Position numbers and translations under genes: made by a program | Part shown: positions 27,835 through 37,396 of the stretch, piece by piece | Layout: each line of letters opens with the position of its first letter | Numbering within the stretch: position 1 is the first letter of the stretch | The notes under the pieces: generated by a model | Databases searched by the model: none | What the model was told of the DNA's origin: nothing | The model's input: the letters and a program-made list of their open reading frames with translations, nothing else | Source of the DNA: Rhodospirillum centenum SW | GTDB lineage: Bacteria > Pseudomonadota > Alphaproteobacteria > Azospirillales > Azospirillaceae | Assembly (NCBI RefSeq): GCF_000016185.1 | Contig: NC_011420.2 | Location: 2,004,501-2,068,500 of the forward strand | DNA length: 64,000 nt | Direction of reading: 5' to 3'

Positions 27835-29625
27835 TCAGACCAGCACCATCCCCTCCTCCGGGGTCGCCTCGTCCAGCTTCTCCTCCGGGCCCAGCAGCAT
27901 CTCGTTGTGGGCCTTGCCGCCGGGGATCATGGGGAAGCAGTTCTCCTTCTGGTCCACGCACATGTCCACGATCACGGCCTTCGGCGTCTCGATCATGGTG
28001 CGGATCACGTCGTCCACCTCCGACACCTTGGTGGCGCGCAGGCCGACGGCGCCGAACGCCTCGGCCAGCTTCACGAAGTCGGGCAGCGCCTGGGAATAGC
28101 TCTCCGAATAGCGCTCGCCGTGCAGGAGCTGCTGCCACTGCCGGACCATGCCCATCCACTGATTGTTCAGGATGAAGACCTTGACCGGCAGCCGGTACTG
28201 CAGGGCGGTGGACATCTCCTGGATGTTCATGAGGATGCTGGCCTCACCGGCCACGTCCACGACCAGCGCCTTGGGGTGCGCGATCTGCACGCCGATGGCG
28301 GCGGGCAGGCCGTAGCCCATGGTGCCCAGCCCGCCGGAGGTGAGCCAGCGGTTCGGCTTCTCGAACGGCAGGAACTGGGCCGCCCACATCTGATGCTGGC
28401 CGACCTCGGTCGTGATGAAGACGTCGTCGCGGCCGCGGGTCAGCTCGCGCAGGCGCTCCAGCGCGTACTGCGGCTTGATCACCTTGTCCGTCTTCTCGTA
28501 GCGCAGGCAGTCGCGCGCCCGCCAGCCCTCGATCTGCTTCCACCACGCCGCCAGCGCCTCGCGGTCGGGCTGCTTCGCCCGCGCCTTCCACAGCCGGATC
28601 ATGTCCTCCAGCACATGCGCGGCGTCGCCCACGATGGCCACGTCCACGGGGACGTTCTTGTTGATGCTGGAGGGGTCGATATCGACATGGATCTTCTTCG
28701 AGCCCGGAGCGAACTCCGACAGCTTGCCGGTCACCCGGTCGTCGAAGCGGGCGCCGATGTTGATCATCACGTCGCACCCGTGCATGGCGAGGTTCGCCTC
28801 GTAGGTGCCGTGCATGCCCAGCATGCCCAGGAACTGCGGGTCCGACGCCGGGAAGGCGCCCAGGCCCATCAGCGTGGTCGTGCAGGGATAGCCCGTCATG
28901 CGCACGAGCTGGGTCAGGAGCTGGCTGGCGATCGGGCCGGAATTGATGACGCCGCCGCCGACATAGAAGATCGGCCGCCTGGCGTTGGCGATCAGTTCGA
29001 CCGCCTCCTCCACCCGGTTCAGGTCGGGGCGGATCTGCGGCCGGTAGCTCTTGGGCGCGCACTCGCCGGGGGTGCGGTAGGGGCCTTCGGCGAACTGCAC
29101 GTCCTTGGGAATGTCGATGACGACGGGACCCGGCCGGCCGTTGCGGGCGACGTAGAAGCCCTCATGGATGGTGCGGGCCAGGTTGTCCACATGCTTGACC
29201 AGGTAGTTGTGCTTGGACGCCGGCCGGGTGATGCCGGTCGTGTCGCACTCCTGGAAGGCGTCGTTGCCGATCAGGTGGGTGGGCACCTGCCCCGTCAGGC
29301 AGACGACGGGAATGCTGTCCATCAGCGCGTCCACCAGCCCGGTGACGGCGTTGGTGGCGCCGGGGCCGCTGGTCACCAGCACCACGCCCACCTTGCCGGT
29401 GGACCGGGCATAGCCCTCCGCCGCATGCACGGCGGCCTGCTCGTGCCGGACCAGGATGTGGCGGATCTCGTTCTGCTTGAACAGCGCGTCGTAGATGGGA
29501 AGGACGGCGCCGCCGGGATAGCCGAAGATGACGTCTACGCCCTGGTCCCGCAGCGCCTTGATGACGATCTCAGCCCCGGTGAGCTTGCCGTTGGGGGCGG
29601 TGACGGGCTTCTGGGCGGGAGGCAT
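27835..29625 (-). CDS. ilvI: Acetolactate synthase large (catalytic) subunit
   Basis: A 596-residue thiamine-diphosphate enzyme. The N-terminal domain has RHEQAAVHAAEGYARS with the catalytic Glu, the middle FAD domain follows, and the C-terminal domain carries GEASILMN...NNQWMGMVRQWQ, the metal-diphosphate motif in its alphaproteobacterial form. It makes acetolactate or acetohydroxybutyrate from pyruvate. It heads the ilvI-ilvH-ilvC series and has a good promoter upstream (29735-29763). Confidence 0.97.
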   Translation of the reverse strand: MPPAQKPVTAPNGKLTGAEIVIKALRDQGVDVIFGYPGGAVLPIYDALFKQNEIRHILVRHEQAAVHAAEGYARSTGKVGVVLVTSGPGATNAVTGLVDALMDSIPVVCLTGQVPTHLIGNDAFQECDTTGITRPASKHNYLVKHVDNLARTIHEGFYVARNGRPGPVVIDIPKDVQFAEGPYRTPGECAPKSYRPQIRPDLNRVEEAVELIANARRPIFYVGGGVINSGPIASQLLTQLVRMTGYPCTTTLMGLGAFPASDPQFLGMLGMHGTYEANLAMHGCDVMINIGARFDDRVTGKLSEFAPGSKKIHVDIDPSSINKNVPVDVAIVGDAAHVLEDMIRLWKARAKQPDREALAAWWKQIEGWRARDCLRYEKTDKVIKPQYALERLRELTRGRDDVFITTEVGQHQMWAAQFLPFEKPNRWLTSGGLGTMGYGLPAAIGVQIAHPKALVVDVAGEASILMNIQEMSTALQYRLPVKVFILNNQWMGMVRQWQQLLHGERYSESYSQALPDFVKLAEAFGAVGLRATKVSEVDDVIRTMIETPKAVIVDMCVDQKENCFPMIPGGKAHNEMLLGPEEKLDEATPEEGMVLV

Positions 29626-29734
29626 GGCGGTCTCTTCAAGGCTTCGGTGTCTGTAACGGGCCGTCGGCCGGCAGCGCGGGCGGACGGACCCTGTGCGGGT
29701 CCTGCTGCGCGCGCGAACGACGGCGGGAGGGGGA

Positions 29735-29763
29735 ACCTATTTCGAAGCGTGCGCGGCGTCAAC
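29735..29763 (-). promoter_or_regulatory. Promoter of ilvI
   Basis: Minus strand -35 TTGACG (29758-29763), exactly 17-bp spacer, -10 TAGGTT (29735-29740). The leader to ilvI is about 100 bases and contains a small GGACCC/GGGTCC hairpin (29686-29702). Confidence 0.6.
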
Positions 29764-29779
29764 CCGTTTCGGTAATGAT

Positions 29780-30802
29780 CTATGAGATTTGCGTCACGTT
29801 ATCGACACAAAATTTCATGACCGCGTTGCGTTCCACGCAATCGCCGGGATCGAACCGCCGCGCCGCGGCGATCTGATGGCGGAACCAGGTGAGCTGGCGC
29901 TTGGCGTAGTTCCGCGTCGCCTGCTGCGCCGTCGCCGTCGCCGCCTCCAGCGGCAGGTCACCGCGAAGATGCGCCAGCAGTTCCGGCACGCCCAGCGCCT
30001 TCATCGCCGGCAGGCCGGGATCGAGGCCCAGGGCGGCAAGCCGCCGCACCTCCTCCAGCGCCCCCGCCTCCAGCATGCGCAGGAAGCGCGCATCGCAGGC
30101 GGCATAGAGACGGTCGCGCGGCGGCTCGCAGACCAGCGTCAGGAAGCGCAGCCCCGGCGGCGGGGCCGCGCGCCCGGCCGTCTGCCAGTATCCCAGCGGC
30201 CGGCCGGTGGCGCGCAGCACCTCCCAGGCGCGCAGCACGCGGGTGGTGTCCCCCGGATGCAGGCGGGCGGCCCCGTCGGGGTCCTCCGCCGCCAGCCGGG
30301 CATGCAGGGCCGGGGTGCCGAGGGCGCGGTGCAGGGCCTGCGCCTCCGCCCGCACCGGCTCCGGCACCGGCGGGATGTCCGCCAGCCCCTCGGCCAGGGC
30401 GCGGAGATAGAGGCCGGTGCCGCCGACGACGACGGGCACCCGCCCGGCATCATGCGCGGCCGCGATCTCCGCCAGCGCCAGATCGCGCCAGCGCGCCGCG
30501 CTCATCCGCTCCGACGGCGGAACGATGCCGTAGAGCCGGTGCGGGACCCGCGCCTCCTCGGCCACGGAGGGGCGCGCCGTCAGCACCCGCAGCCCGTCAT
30601 AGAGCTGCATGCTGTCGGCATTCACGACGGTGCCGGACAGCCGCCCGGCGAGGTCGAGCGCCAGGGCGGACTTGCCGCCGGCCGTGGGGCCGCCGATCAG
30701 GAGGACGGGTCGGGTCGCGGGCACGGGGATCGGTCCTGGGTCCGGTGCGGGAGCGGTGGAAGCGTCAAGCTGCCGCTCTTTATCACACCCCGGCGGTGAC
30801 AT
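29780..30802 (-). CDS. miaA: tRNA dimethylallyltransferase
   Basis: About 340 residues. The P-loop GGPTAGGKSALAL begins near residue 37, followed by NADSMQLYDGLRVLTARPS and VVVGGTGLYLRALAEGL, the standard MiaA blocks. It adds a dimethylallyl group to A37 of tRNAs that read UNN codons. The ATG at 30800-30802 gives an unusually long 35-residue lead before the P-loop; a GTG at 30722-30724 is the alternative. The TAA-like end is followed by ilvI after a short spacer on the same strand. Confidence 0.94.
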   Translation of the reverse strand: MSPPGCDKERQLDASTAPAPDPGPIPVPATRPVLLIGGPTAGGKSALALDLAGRLSGTVVNADSMQLYDGLRVLTARPSVAEEARVPHRLYGIVPPSERMSAARWRDLALAEIAAAHDAGRVPVVVGGTGLYLRALAEGLADIPPVPEPVRAEAQALHRALGTPALHARLAAEDPDGAARLHPGDTTRVLRAWEVLRATGRPLGYWQTAGRAAPPPGLRFLTLVCEPPRDRLYAACDARFLRMLEAGALEEVRRLAALGLDPGLPAMKALGVPELLAHLRGDLPLEAATATAQQATRNYAKRQLTWFRHQIAAARRFDPGDCVERNAVMKFCVDNVTQIS

Positions 30803-30872
30803 GGGTCCGCTTCGGGCCGCGTTTGTACCCGGTCAGATCGCCGACGGGCGACGGTATCGGGGCGGAGCACGC

Positions 30873-32045
30873 ATGCGGGATCTCAGGATCGACTTCTTCC
30901 GCGGACTCGCGTTGTGCGCCATCTTCCTGAACCATGTGCCCACGCCGGCGACGCTCCTGACCTGGCGGGCCTACGGGTTCTCGGATGCGGCGGATCTGTT
31001 CGTCTTCCTGGCGGGATTCAGTGCCTCGCTGGCCTGGTCGCAGGGGTTCCTGAAGGACGGGCTGTCCGCCTCGCTGAAGGCGGCCCGCCGGGCCTTCGTG
31101 CTCTACAAGGCGCATCTCTGCCTCGTCGCGGCCCTGCTGGCGGTGGCGCTGGTCACCGTGCGGCTGACGGGCGACGCGGCGGTGCTGGACTGGATGGCCC
31201 TGGAGCATCTGGCCCGCGACCCGGTGGACGGCTGGCTGCGGGTGGCGACCCTGAGCTATCTGCCGACCTATGGCGACATCCTGCCGATGTACGTGGTCTT
31301 CATCGGGGGGCTGGCGCTGCTGGGACCGCTGATCGTGCGCCAGCCGGCGGCGGCGCTGCTGCTGTCCGTGCTGCTCTGGCTGGTGGCGGGACGCTACGGG
31401 CTGGCCCCGGCCGGCCGGCCCGACGGCGAGGCCTGGTTCTTCAACCCCTTCTGCTGGCAGCTCCTGTTCGTGCTGGGTTTCGTGCTGGGCCAGCGGGCCC
31501 GCCGCGGCACGCCGCTGCCGCGCCATCCCCTGCTGGCCGCCGCCGCCGCGGCCATGGTGCTCTACGCCTTCCTGGCGGTGTCGCCCTGGCAGCGGTTCGG
31601 GTATGCGCCCGGATTCGTGCTGTTCGACCCGGACCTGCTGCCGCCGCACGGCAAGTCCATGCTGGAGATCGGGCGGCTGCTGCATTTCCTGGCCCTGGCC
31701 TATCTCTGCGCCTGGGCGATCCCGCCGCAGGCCCGCTGGCTGGGTCGCGGTCCGGCGGCGCTGTTCCTGCTGATGGGCCGGCACTCGCTGCCCGTCTTCT
31801 CCGTCGGCATCGTGCTGTCCACGGTCTGGACGGTGCTGGTGGTGACGACACCGACCACCCCGGGGCTGGAGATCGTCTTCGCCCTGTCGGGGCTGCCGAT
31901 CCTGATCGCCGTCGCCCTGATGCAGGAGCTGGACGCGCGGCAGGCGGCGGAAGCGGCGCAGGCCGGTCCGGGGACAACAGGCCCGGGACCGGCACTCCCG
32001 ACGCCCGCCGGCCAGAGGGTCACCGGCCGGGCGGCGGTGGCGTGA
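30873..32045 (+). CDS. opgC: OpgC-domain membrane acyltransferase
   Basis: A 390-residue polytopic protein with about ten transmembrane helices. It begins RDLRIDFFRGLALCAIFLNH, the signature of the OpgC family, with SDAADLFVFLAGFSASLAW shortly after. OpgC adds succinyl groups to osmoregulated periplasmic glucans. The ATG at 30873 has GGCGGAG upstream and lies divergent from miaA with only 70 bp between. No opgG/opgH genes are in view, so the acceptor glycan is inferred. Confidence 0.85.
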   Translation: MRDLRIDFFRGLALCAIFLNHVPTPATLLTWRAYGFSDAADLFVFLAGFSASLAWSQGFLKDGLSASLKAARRAFVLYKAHLCLVAALLAVALVTVRLTGDAAVLDWMALEHLARDPVDGWLRVATLSYLPTYGDILPMYVVFIGGLALLGPLIVRQPAAALLLSVLLWLVAGRYGLAPAGRPDGEAWFFNPFCWQLLFVLGFVLGQRARRGTPLPRHPLLAAAAAAMVLYAFLAVSPWQRFGYAPGFVLFDPDLLPPHGKSMLEIGRLLHFLALAYLCAWAIPPQARWLGRGPAALFLLMGRHSLPVFSVGIVLSTVWTVLVVTTPTTPGLEIVFALSGLPILIAVALMQELDARQAAEAAQAGPGTTGPGPALPTPAGQRVTGRAAVA

Positions 32046-32120
32046 CGGCGCTTTCGGCCATGGACTTTGCCCGGCAGGGACCGCATAACGGCGGCGCCCC
32101 CTCCTCCGGAGTAGCCGCGC

Positions 32121-33020
32121 ATGACACATGTCCTGACCCTGGTCTCCTCCCCGACCGAGCCGGCGCTGGACGACGTCGCCGCCCGTGCCGCCCGCACGGC
32201 GTTGCAGGATCTGGGCGCCTCGGCCTCTCCGCCGGACTGGCTGGCGCCGGGCGTGGCCTGCGACATCGGCTTTGACGGGCTGGATGCCGACCAGGCCCAG
32301 GCGGCGGCCGCGCAGGCCCTGTCCGGCCTGCCGCTGGACGTCATCGCGCAGCCCGTGGAAGGCCGGCGCAAGGCCGTGCTGGTGGCGGACATGGAGTCCA
32401 CCATCATCCGGCAGGAGATGCTGGACGAGCTGGGCGAGCTGGTCGGCGCACGCGACCGGATCGCCGCCATCACCCAGCGCGCCATGAACGGGGAGATCGA
32501 CTTCCGCGGCGCCCTGCGCGAGCGGGTGGCGCTGCTGGCCGGCCTGCCCGCCGGCGTGCTGGCGGACATGATCGGCCGCATCACGCTGATGCCCGGAGCG
32601 GCAGCGCTGGTGACGACCCTGCACCGGAACGGCGTCTACTGTGCGCTGGTGTCGGGCGGTTTCAAGGTCTTCACCGACCATGTCCGCGACCTGCTGGGGT
32701 TCGACGAGGATCAGGCGAACGACCTGGAGGTGGCGGACGGCAAGCTGACCGGCCGGCCGGTCGAGCCGATCCTGGACAAGGACGCGAAGCTCCAGGCCCT
32801 GACCCGCGTCGCCACCGCCCGCCGGGTGCCGCTGTCCGCCACGCTGACGGTGGGCGACGGAGCGAACGACCTGCCGATGCTCCAGGCGTCGGGCCTGGGG
32901 ATCGCCTTCCATGCCAAGCCCGCCGTGGCGGCACAGGCGCGCGCCCGGGTGGACCATGGCGACCTGACGGCGTTGCTGTTCGCCCAGGGCTACCGCTCGA
33001 CGGAGATCGCCGGCCGCTGA
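32121..33020 (+). CDS. serB: Phosphoserine phosphatase
   Basis: A 299-residue HAD-family enzyme. The nucleophile motif is VADMESTII with D90; the usual second Asp (DxD) is Glu92, a substitution I recall in related alphaproteobacterial SerB proteins. Motif II is ALVSGGF and motif III/IV is LDKDAK with VGDGANDLPML. It performs the last step of serine synthesis. An N-terminal ACT-like region of about 80 residues precedes the catalytic domain. The gene ends at an intrinsic terminator. Confidence 0.94.
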   Translation: MTHVLTLVSSPTEPALDDVAARAARTALQDLGASASPPDWLAPGVACDIGFDGLDADQAQAAAAQALSGLPLDVIAQPVEGRRKAVLVADMESTIIRQEMLDELGELVGARDRIAAITQRAMNGEIDFRGALRERVALLAGLPAGVLADMIGRITLMPGAAALVTTLHRNGVYCALVSGGFKVFTDHVRDLLGFDEDQANDLEVADGKLTGRPVEPILDKDAKLQALTRVATARRVPLSATLTVGDGANDLPMLQASGLGIAFHAKPAVAAQARARVDHGDLTALLFAQGYRSTEIAGR

Positions 33021-33078
33021 GCCGCAGCGTGCCGCAAGGCCGCGGACAGAGTCCCGCAGGCCACGGACCGAAAGAAGG

Positions 33079-33112
33079 AAGGCCGCCGCCCCGGCAGGGA
33101 CGGCGGCCTTTT
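33079..33112. terminator. Bidirectional terminator between serB and degP
   Basis: Stem AAGGCCGCCG / CGGCGGCCTT with a 12-base loop then TTCC; the complementary A-rich flank supports termination from both sides. Confidence 0.75.
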
Positions 33113-33142
33113 CCATATCCGGCCCGGCGGCGCGGGCGGGGA

Positions 33143-34693
33143 TCACTCCTCCGTCAGCGGAACCGCCTGGAAGACCAGCTCGCCGCGGCGCTCGATCAGC
33201 AGCAGCAGGGCCTTCTGGCCGGCGTCGCGGGCTTTCTTCACCCGGGCAACGACGTCGGCGGGCGACCCGACCTCTTCCTGGCTGACCTCGACGATCACGT
33301 CGCCGGCACGGAGCTGCTGGCGGACGGCCGCGGGGCTGTTCGGGGCCACCTGGGTGATGACCACGCCCTTCACGTCGTCGTCCAGTTCGAACTGGCGGCG
33401 CACCTCCGGCGAGATCGACGTGACGGCGATGCCGACGCCCTCGATCGTCTCCGGCTTGCCCGGCGCCGCGTCGCCCTGACCGGGGGCGTTGGCGAGCTGG
33501 ACGTCCTGCGGCTGCAGCTCGCCCAGCACCACCTGCACCGTCTCGCGCTTGCCGCGGCGGATCAGCTCGACCGGGACCTTCTTGCCGACCGGCGTGTCGG
33601 CGACCATGCGGGGCAGCGAGCGGCTGTTCGTCACCTCCCGTCCGTCGAAGCTGAGAATGACGTCGCCCGGCTGCAGGCCGGCCTTCTCGGCGGGGCCGCC
33701 CGGATTGACCATGCCGACCAGCGCGCCCTTCGCCTCCGGCAGGCGCAGGGCCTCCGCCTCCTCCGGCGAGATGTTCTGGATCTGCACGCCCAGCCAGCCG
33801 CGGCGGACCTTGCCGGACTCGCGGAGCTGCGCGATCACGTTCTTCGCCATGGCGGACGGAATGGCGAAGCCGATGCCGATCGAGCCGCCGGTCTGTGAGA
33901 AGATGGCCGTGTTGATGCCGATCACGTCGCCCGACAGATTGACCAGCGGGCCGCCGGAATTGCCACGGTTGATCGAGGCATCGGTCTGAAGGAAGTCGTC
34001 GTAGCGGCCGGCCCCGATGTCGCGGGCACGGGCCGAGATGATGCCCGCCGTGACGGAGCCGCCCAGGCCGAACGGGTTGCCGATGGCGACGACCCAGTCA
34101 CCGACGCGGATCTTCTCGCTGTCGCCCCAGCTCAGGGCGGGCAGCTTGCGGCCGGCGTCCACCTTCAGCAGCGCAAGGTCCGTCTCCTTGTCGACGCCGA
34201 TGACCTCGGCCTTCAGCTCGGTCCCCTCCTGGTCGTGCAGGATCACACGGATCTCGTCGGCCCCGTCGATGACGTGGTTGTTCGTCACGACGTAGCCGGC
34301 CGGGTCGATGATGAAGCCGGAGCCGAGCGAGGTGGCGCGGCGCGGCGGCGTGTTCGGGTCCTGCTGCGGCTGCTGGCGGTCGAAGAAGTCCCGGAAGAAC
34401 TCCTCGAAGGGGGAGCCGGGCGGGAACTCGGGCATCGGCACCGGCGAGCGGCCCCGGTTCTGCACCGTCTGCGTCGTCGAGACGTTGACCACGGCCGGCA
34501 GGATGCGTTCCGCCAGGGGAGCGAAGCTCTCAGGCGCCCCCCGCTGGGCCAGGGCCGGCGGTGCGGCGACCATCACCGCCGCGAGCGGCAGCAGAAGCAG
34601 CCAGGCGATCCAGCGGCGTGCCTGGACGCCCGCGCCGGCGGCATCGGGCCGGCCGGAACGGGAACGGACGGGTTGGGTCACGGGTAGGGTCAC
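33143..34693 (-). CDS. degP: Periplasmic serine protease DegP/HtrA (Do family)
   Basis: A 516-residue protein. The membrane/signal segment is residues 29-49, the trypsin-like domain has H140 (TNNHV), D172 (ETDLALLKV) and S246 (GNSGGPL), and two PDZ domains follow (about 290-380 and 420-510). It degrades or refolds misfolded envelope proteins. I start at GTG 34691-34693, which has AGGAG 7 bases upstream; upstream frame continuation is spurious. It lies downstream of the hflK-hflC-yjeT group, a conserved alphaproteobacterial arrangement. Confidence 0.95.
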   Translation of the reverse strand: MTLPVTQPVRSRSGRPDAAGAGVQARRWIAWLLLLPLAAVMVAAPPALAQRGAPESFAPLAERILPAVVNVSTTQTVQNRGRSPVPMPEFPPGSPFEEFFRDFFDRQQPQQDPNTPPRRATSLGSGFIIDPAGYVVTNNHVIDGADEIRVILHDQEGTELKAEVIGVDKETDLALLKVDAGRKLPALSWGDSEKIRVGDWVVAIGNPFGLGGSVTAGIISARARDIGAGRYDDFLQTDASINRGNSGGPLVNLSGDVIGINTAIFSQTGGSIGIGFAIPSAMAKNVIAQLRESGKVRRGWLGVQIQNISPEEAEALRLPEAKGALVGMVNPGGPAEKAGLQPGDVILSFDGREVTNSRSLPRMVADTPVGKKVPVELIRRGKRETVQVVLGELQPQDVQLANAPGQGDAAPGKPETIEGVGIAVTSISPEVRRQFELDDDVKGVVITQVAPNSPAAVRQQLRAGDVIVEVSQEEVGSPADVVARVKKARDAGQKALLLLIERRGELVFQAVPLTEE

Positions 34694-34857
34694 GTGGGTC
34701 TCCTTGGCACCTCGAAATGGCCGCACCGTCCCCGCGAACGGGCGCGGCCGCCCGGCATCCGGCTGTCCCGGCCGTGCCGGACGCCGCAGCGCGGACGCTA
34801 AATATAAGCTGCGACGGAATTGTGGCGAAGCTTTCCTTGACCGGCAGGGCAAAGAAA

Positions 34858-35043
34858 TCAGCCGCGGATCACCCAGACGATCCCCACGCCCACCGTCATC
34901 GCCACCAGTCCCGCCAGCCGCAGATATCCCGCGGGCGTCTCCAGGGCGATGGCGGCCATCTCCTTCATGCCGTCGGGGGCGATGGCATAGAGCAGCCCTT
35001 CGATCACGAACACCAGTGCCAGGGCTGTCATCAGATCGGTCAC
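34858..35043 (-). CDS. DUF2065 (YjeT-like) small membrane protein
   Basis: A 61-residue protein with two hydrophobic helices (MTALALVFVIEGLLYAIAP and GYLRLAGLVAMTVGVGIVWVI). The family is usually encoded immediately after hflC, as here. The GTG at 35041-35043 has GAGG 6 bases upstream; a later ATG would remove four residues. Function is unknown, but linkage suggests a partner of HflKC. Confidence 0.85.
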   Translation of the reverse strand: MTDLMTALALVFVIEGLLYAIAPDGMKEMAAIALETPAGYLRLAGLVAMTVGVGIVWVIRG

Positions 35044-35093
35044 GGGCAACCTCGACGGACGGAAGAGGGCTCGACGGGAAGGGGTCTGCCGCA

Positions 35094-35132
35094 AGAAAAA
35101 AGGCCGGACCGGATTTCCCCCGGTCCGGCCTT
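35094..35132 (-). terminator. Intrinsic terminator after hflC
   Basis: Minus strand AAGGCCGGACCGG / CCGGTCCGGCCTT, a 13-bp perfect stem with a 7-base loop, followed by TTTTTTT. It separates hflKC from the YjeT-like gene and degP. Confidence 0.9.
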
Positions 35133-35170
35133 GCCGGTCAAGCGGTCAGGGCCGCCTGCGGCCGTGTGAC

Positions 35171-36094
35171 TTACTGGGCTTTGCCCGCCGGGGCGGGCTC
35201 GGCGCGGGAGCGCTGGGACGCACCGTTGCCGAGCGCACCCATGCTGTCGAAGAAGCGGAAGAAGTCGCTGTCCGGAGACAGAACCAGTGAGGTGTTGTCC
35301 TGACGCAGCGCCTGCCGGTAGGCCTCCAGCGAGCGGTAGAACTGGTAGAACTCCGGATTCCGGGCGCCGGCGTCGGCCAGGATGCGGATCGCCTGGTTGT
35401 CCCCCTCACCGCGCAGCACCTGGGCGTCGCGCTGGGCCTCGGCCAGGATCACGGTGCGCTCGCGCTCCGCCCGCGAGCGGATCTGCTGCGCCTGCTCCTG
35501 GCCCTGGGCGCGGGCCTCGCGGGCCTCGCGCTCGCGTTCGGAGCGCATGCGCTCGAACACGGCCTGGGACGTGGCTTCCGGCAGGTCGGCCCGGCGGATG
35601 CGGACATCGACGATCTCGATGCCGAAACGCTGCGCCTCCTGGTTCACCTGGGTGCGGATGTCGGTCATGACGCGGGCGCGCTCCTCGGAGAGGACGGCGA
35701 GCAGCGTCACGTTGCCGAGCACGCGGCGCAGGGCGGAGTTGACCACCGCCGACAGCCGGGTCTCGGCGTTCGCCTCCGTCCCCACCGACTGGTAGAAGCG
35801 CAGCGGGTCGGCGATGCGGTAGCGGGCGAAGGCGTCAACCTCCAGCCGCTTCTGGTCGGCCAGGATGACCTGTTCCACCGGGGGGTCGATGTCGAGGACC
35901 CGGCGGTCGATCATCACCACGTTCTGGACGAACGGGACCTTCACGTTCAGCCCCGGCTTCTGCACCGTCCGCTTCCATTCACCGAACTGGAGCACCAGGG
36001 CCTGCTGCGTCTGATGGACGGTGAACAGGGAGGCACTGCCGACCACGGCCAGGATCAGGACGAGGACGCCGAGAATCACCAATCGCTTGCTCAT
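35171..36094 (-). CDS. hflC: HflC, SPFH/prohibitin-family regulator of FtsH
   Basis: A 307-residue protein with an N-terminal membrane anchor (residues 5-25), an SPFH domain (TVHQTQQALVLQFGEW onward) and a long charged coiled coil (about 185-235, rich in ERERE/AQRDAQ). It forms the ring-like HflKC complex around the FtsH protease at the membrane. It starts 11 bases after hflK ends. Confidence 0.96.
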   Translation of the reverse strand: MSKRLVILGVLVLILAVVGSASLFTVHQTQQALVLQFGEWKRTVQKPGLNVKVPFVQNVVMIDRRVLDIDPPVEQVILADQKRLEVDAFARYRIADPLRFYQSVGTEANAETRLSAVVNSALRRVLGNVTLLAVLSEERARVMTDIRTQVNQEAQRFGIEIVDVRIRRADLPEATSQAVFERMRSEREREAREARAQGQEQAQQIRSRAERERTVILAEAQRDAQVLRGEGDNQAIRILADAGARNPEFYQFYRSLEAYRQALRQDNTSLVLSPDSDFFRFFDSMGALGNGASQRSRAEPAPAGKAQ

Positions 36095-36105
36095 CGGGCG
36101 TCCTC

Positions 36106-37251
36106 CTACTGGCGCGGTTGGGCCGGCTGCGTCTGACCGGGCTGGCGTTGCAGCAGCTCGTTCAGCGGCAGATAGGGCAGCACGCCCTGACCGCCCGACT
36201 TGCCGTCGATGATGATCTTGTTGGTCCCGGACATCACCTCCTGCATCGTCTCCAGATACATGCGGCGGGCGGTGACCTCCGGTGCCTTGGCGTAGGCCTC
36301 CAGCACCGAGATGAAGCGCTGCGCGTCACCCTGGGCCAGATTGACGACCTGCTCGCGGTAGGCCGAGGCCTCCTGGATCAGTCGTTCCGCCTCACCGCGG
36401 GCACGCGGGATGATGTCGTTGCGGTAGCCTTCGGCCTCGTTGCGCAGGCGCTCGCGGTCCTGCCGGGCGCGCTGCACGTCGTTGAAGGCGTCCACCACCG
36501 CCGAGGGCGGGTCCACCTTCTGGAGCTGCACCTGCGTGATCTCGATGCCGGACTGGTACTCGTCCAGCATGGCCTGGAGCAGGCCGAGGGTGGACGCCTC
36601 GATCTCCTGCCGCGCCTCGGTCAGGGCAGGCTGGATGTCGGTGCGGCCGATCACCTCGCGCATCGCGCTCTCGGCGGCCTTCTTCACGGTCGCTTCGGGG
36701 TCGCGGATGTTGAACAGGTAGGCCCCGGCGTCCTTGATGAACCAGAACACCGTGAAGTCGATGTCGATGATGTTCTCGTCGCCGGTGAGCATCAGGCTCT
36801 CATCGACCACGTCGCCACCGGCACGGCGGCCGTCCGCGACGGAGCGGTAGCCGATCTCGATCCGGTTCACGCGCGTGACCTTCGGCGTCAGCGCCGTCTC
36901 GATCGGCGCAGGGAAATGCCAGCGCAGGCCGGGCTGGTCGGTGCGGACGAACTCGCCGAAGCGGAGAACCACACCCTGCTCGTCCTGCTGCACCCGGTAG
37001 ATGCCGCTCGCCACCCACAGCAGGGCGACGACGAAGATGGCCAGCGCGATGCCCTTGCCACTGCCGAAACCGCCCGGAACCATGCGCTTGAACCGATCCT
37101 GGCTCCTGCGCAGAAGGTCCTCCAGATCGGGACCCTGGGGATTGGAGCCACCGCCCCCGCCACCCGGACGCCCCCACGGGCTGTTCCCGCCGCCTCCCGG
37201 AGGCGGTCCCCACGGACCACCGCCACCACCACTTTGATTGTTCCAGGGCAT
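36106..37251 (-). CDS. hflK: HflK, SPFH/prohibitin-family regulator of FtsH
   Basis: A 381-residue partner of HflC. The N-terminus is Gly/Pro-rich (MPWNNQSGGGGGPWGPPPGG), followed by a membrane helix at about 68-85, the SPFH domain (QDEQGVVLRFGEFV) and a coiled coil. The start ATG (37249-37251) gives the typical MPWNNQ beginning. hflK is divergent from mrp. Confidence 0.96.
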   Translation of the reverse strand: MPWNNQSGGGGGPWGPPPGGGGNSPWGRPGGGGGGSNPQGPDLEDLLRRSQDRFKRMVPGGFGSGKGIALAIFVVALLWVASGIYRVQQDEQGVVLRFGEFVRTDQPGLRWHFPAPIETALTPKVTRVNRIEIGYRSVADGRRAGGDVVDESLMLTGDENIIDIDFTVFWFIKDAGAYLFNIRDPEATVKKAAESAMREVIGRTDIQPALTEARQEIEASTLGLLQAMLDEYQSGIEITQVQLQKVDPPSAVVDAFNDVQRARQDRERLRNEAEGYRNDIIPRARGEAERLIQEASAYREQVVNLAQGDAQRFISVLEAYAKAPEVTARRMYLETMQEVMSGTNKIIIDGKSGGQGVLPYLPLNELLQRQPGQTQPAQPRQ

Positions 37252-37396
37252 GTCAGAAGACCCTTCGGTTCCATCGCTTTCCCGGCTCGGGCGCTTTCCC
37301 ACGCCCCGCGGCCACCGTATATAGACGGGCGACGGCAGGGAAGGCCCTCGGTCGGGAGTGCCTGCCAATATTGGGAAGGGGTGGGAGTTTTCAACC

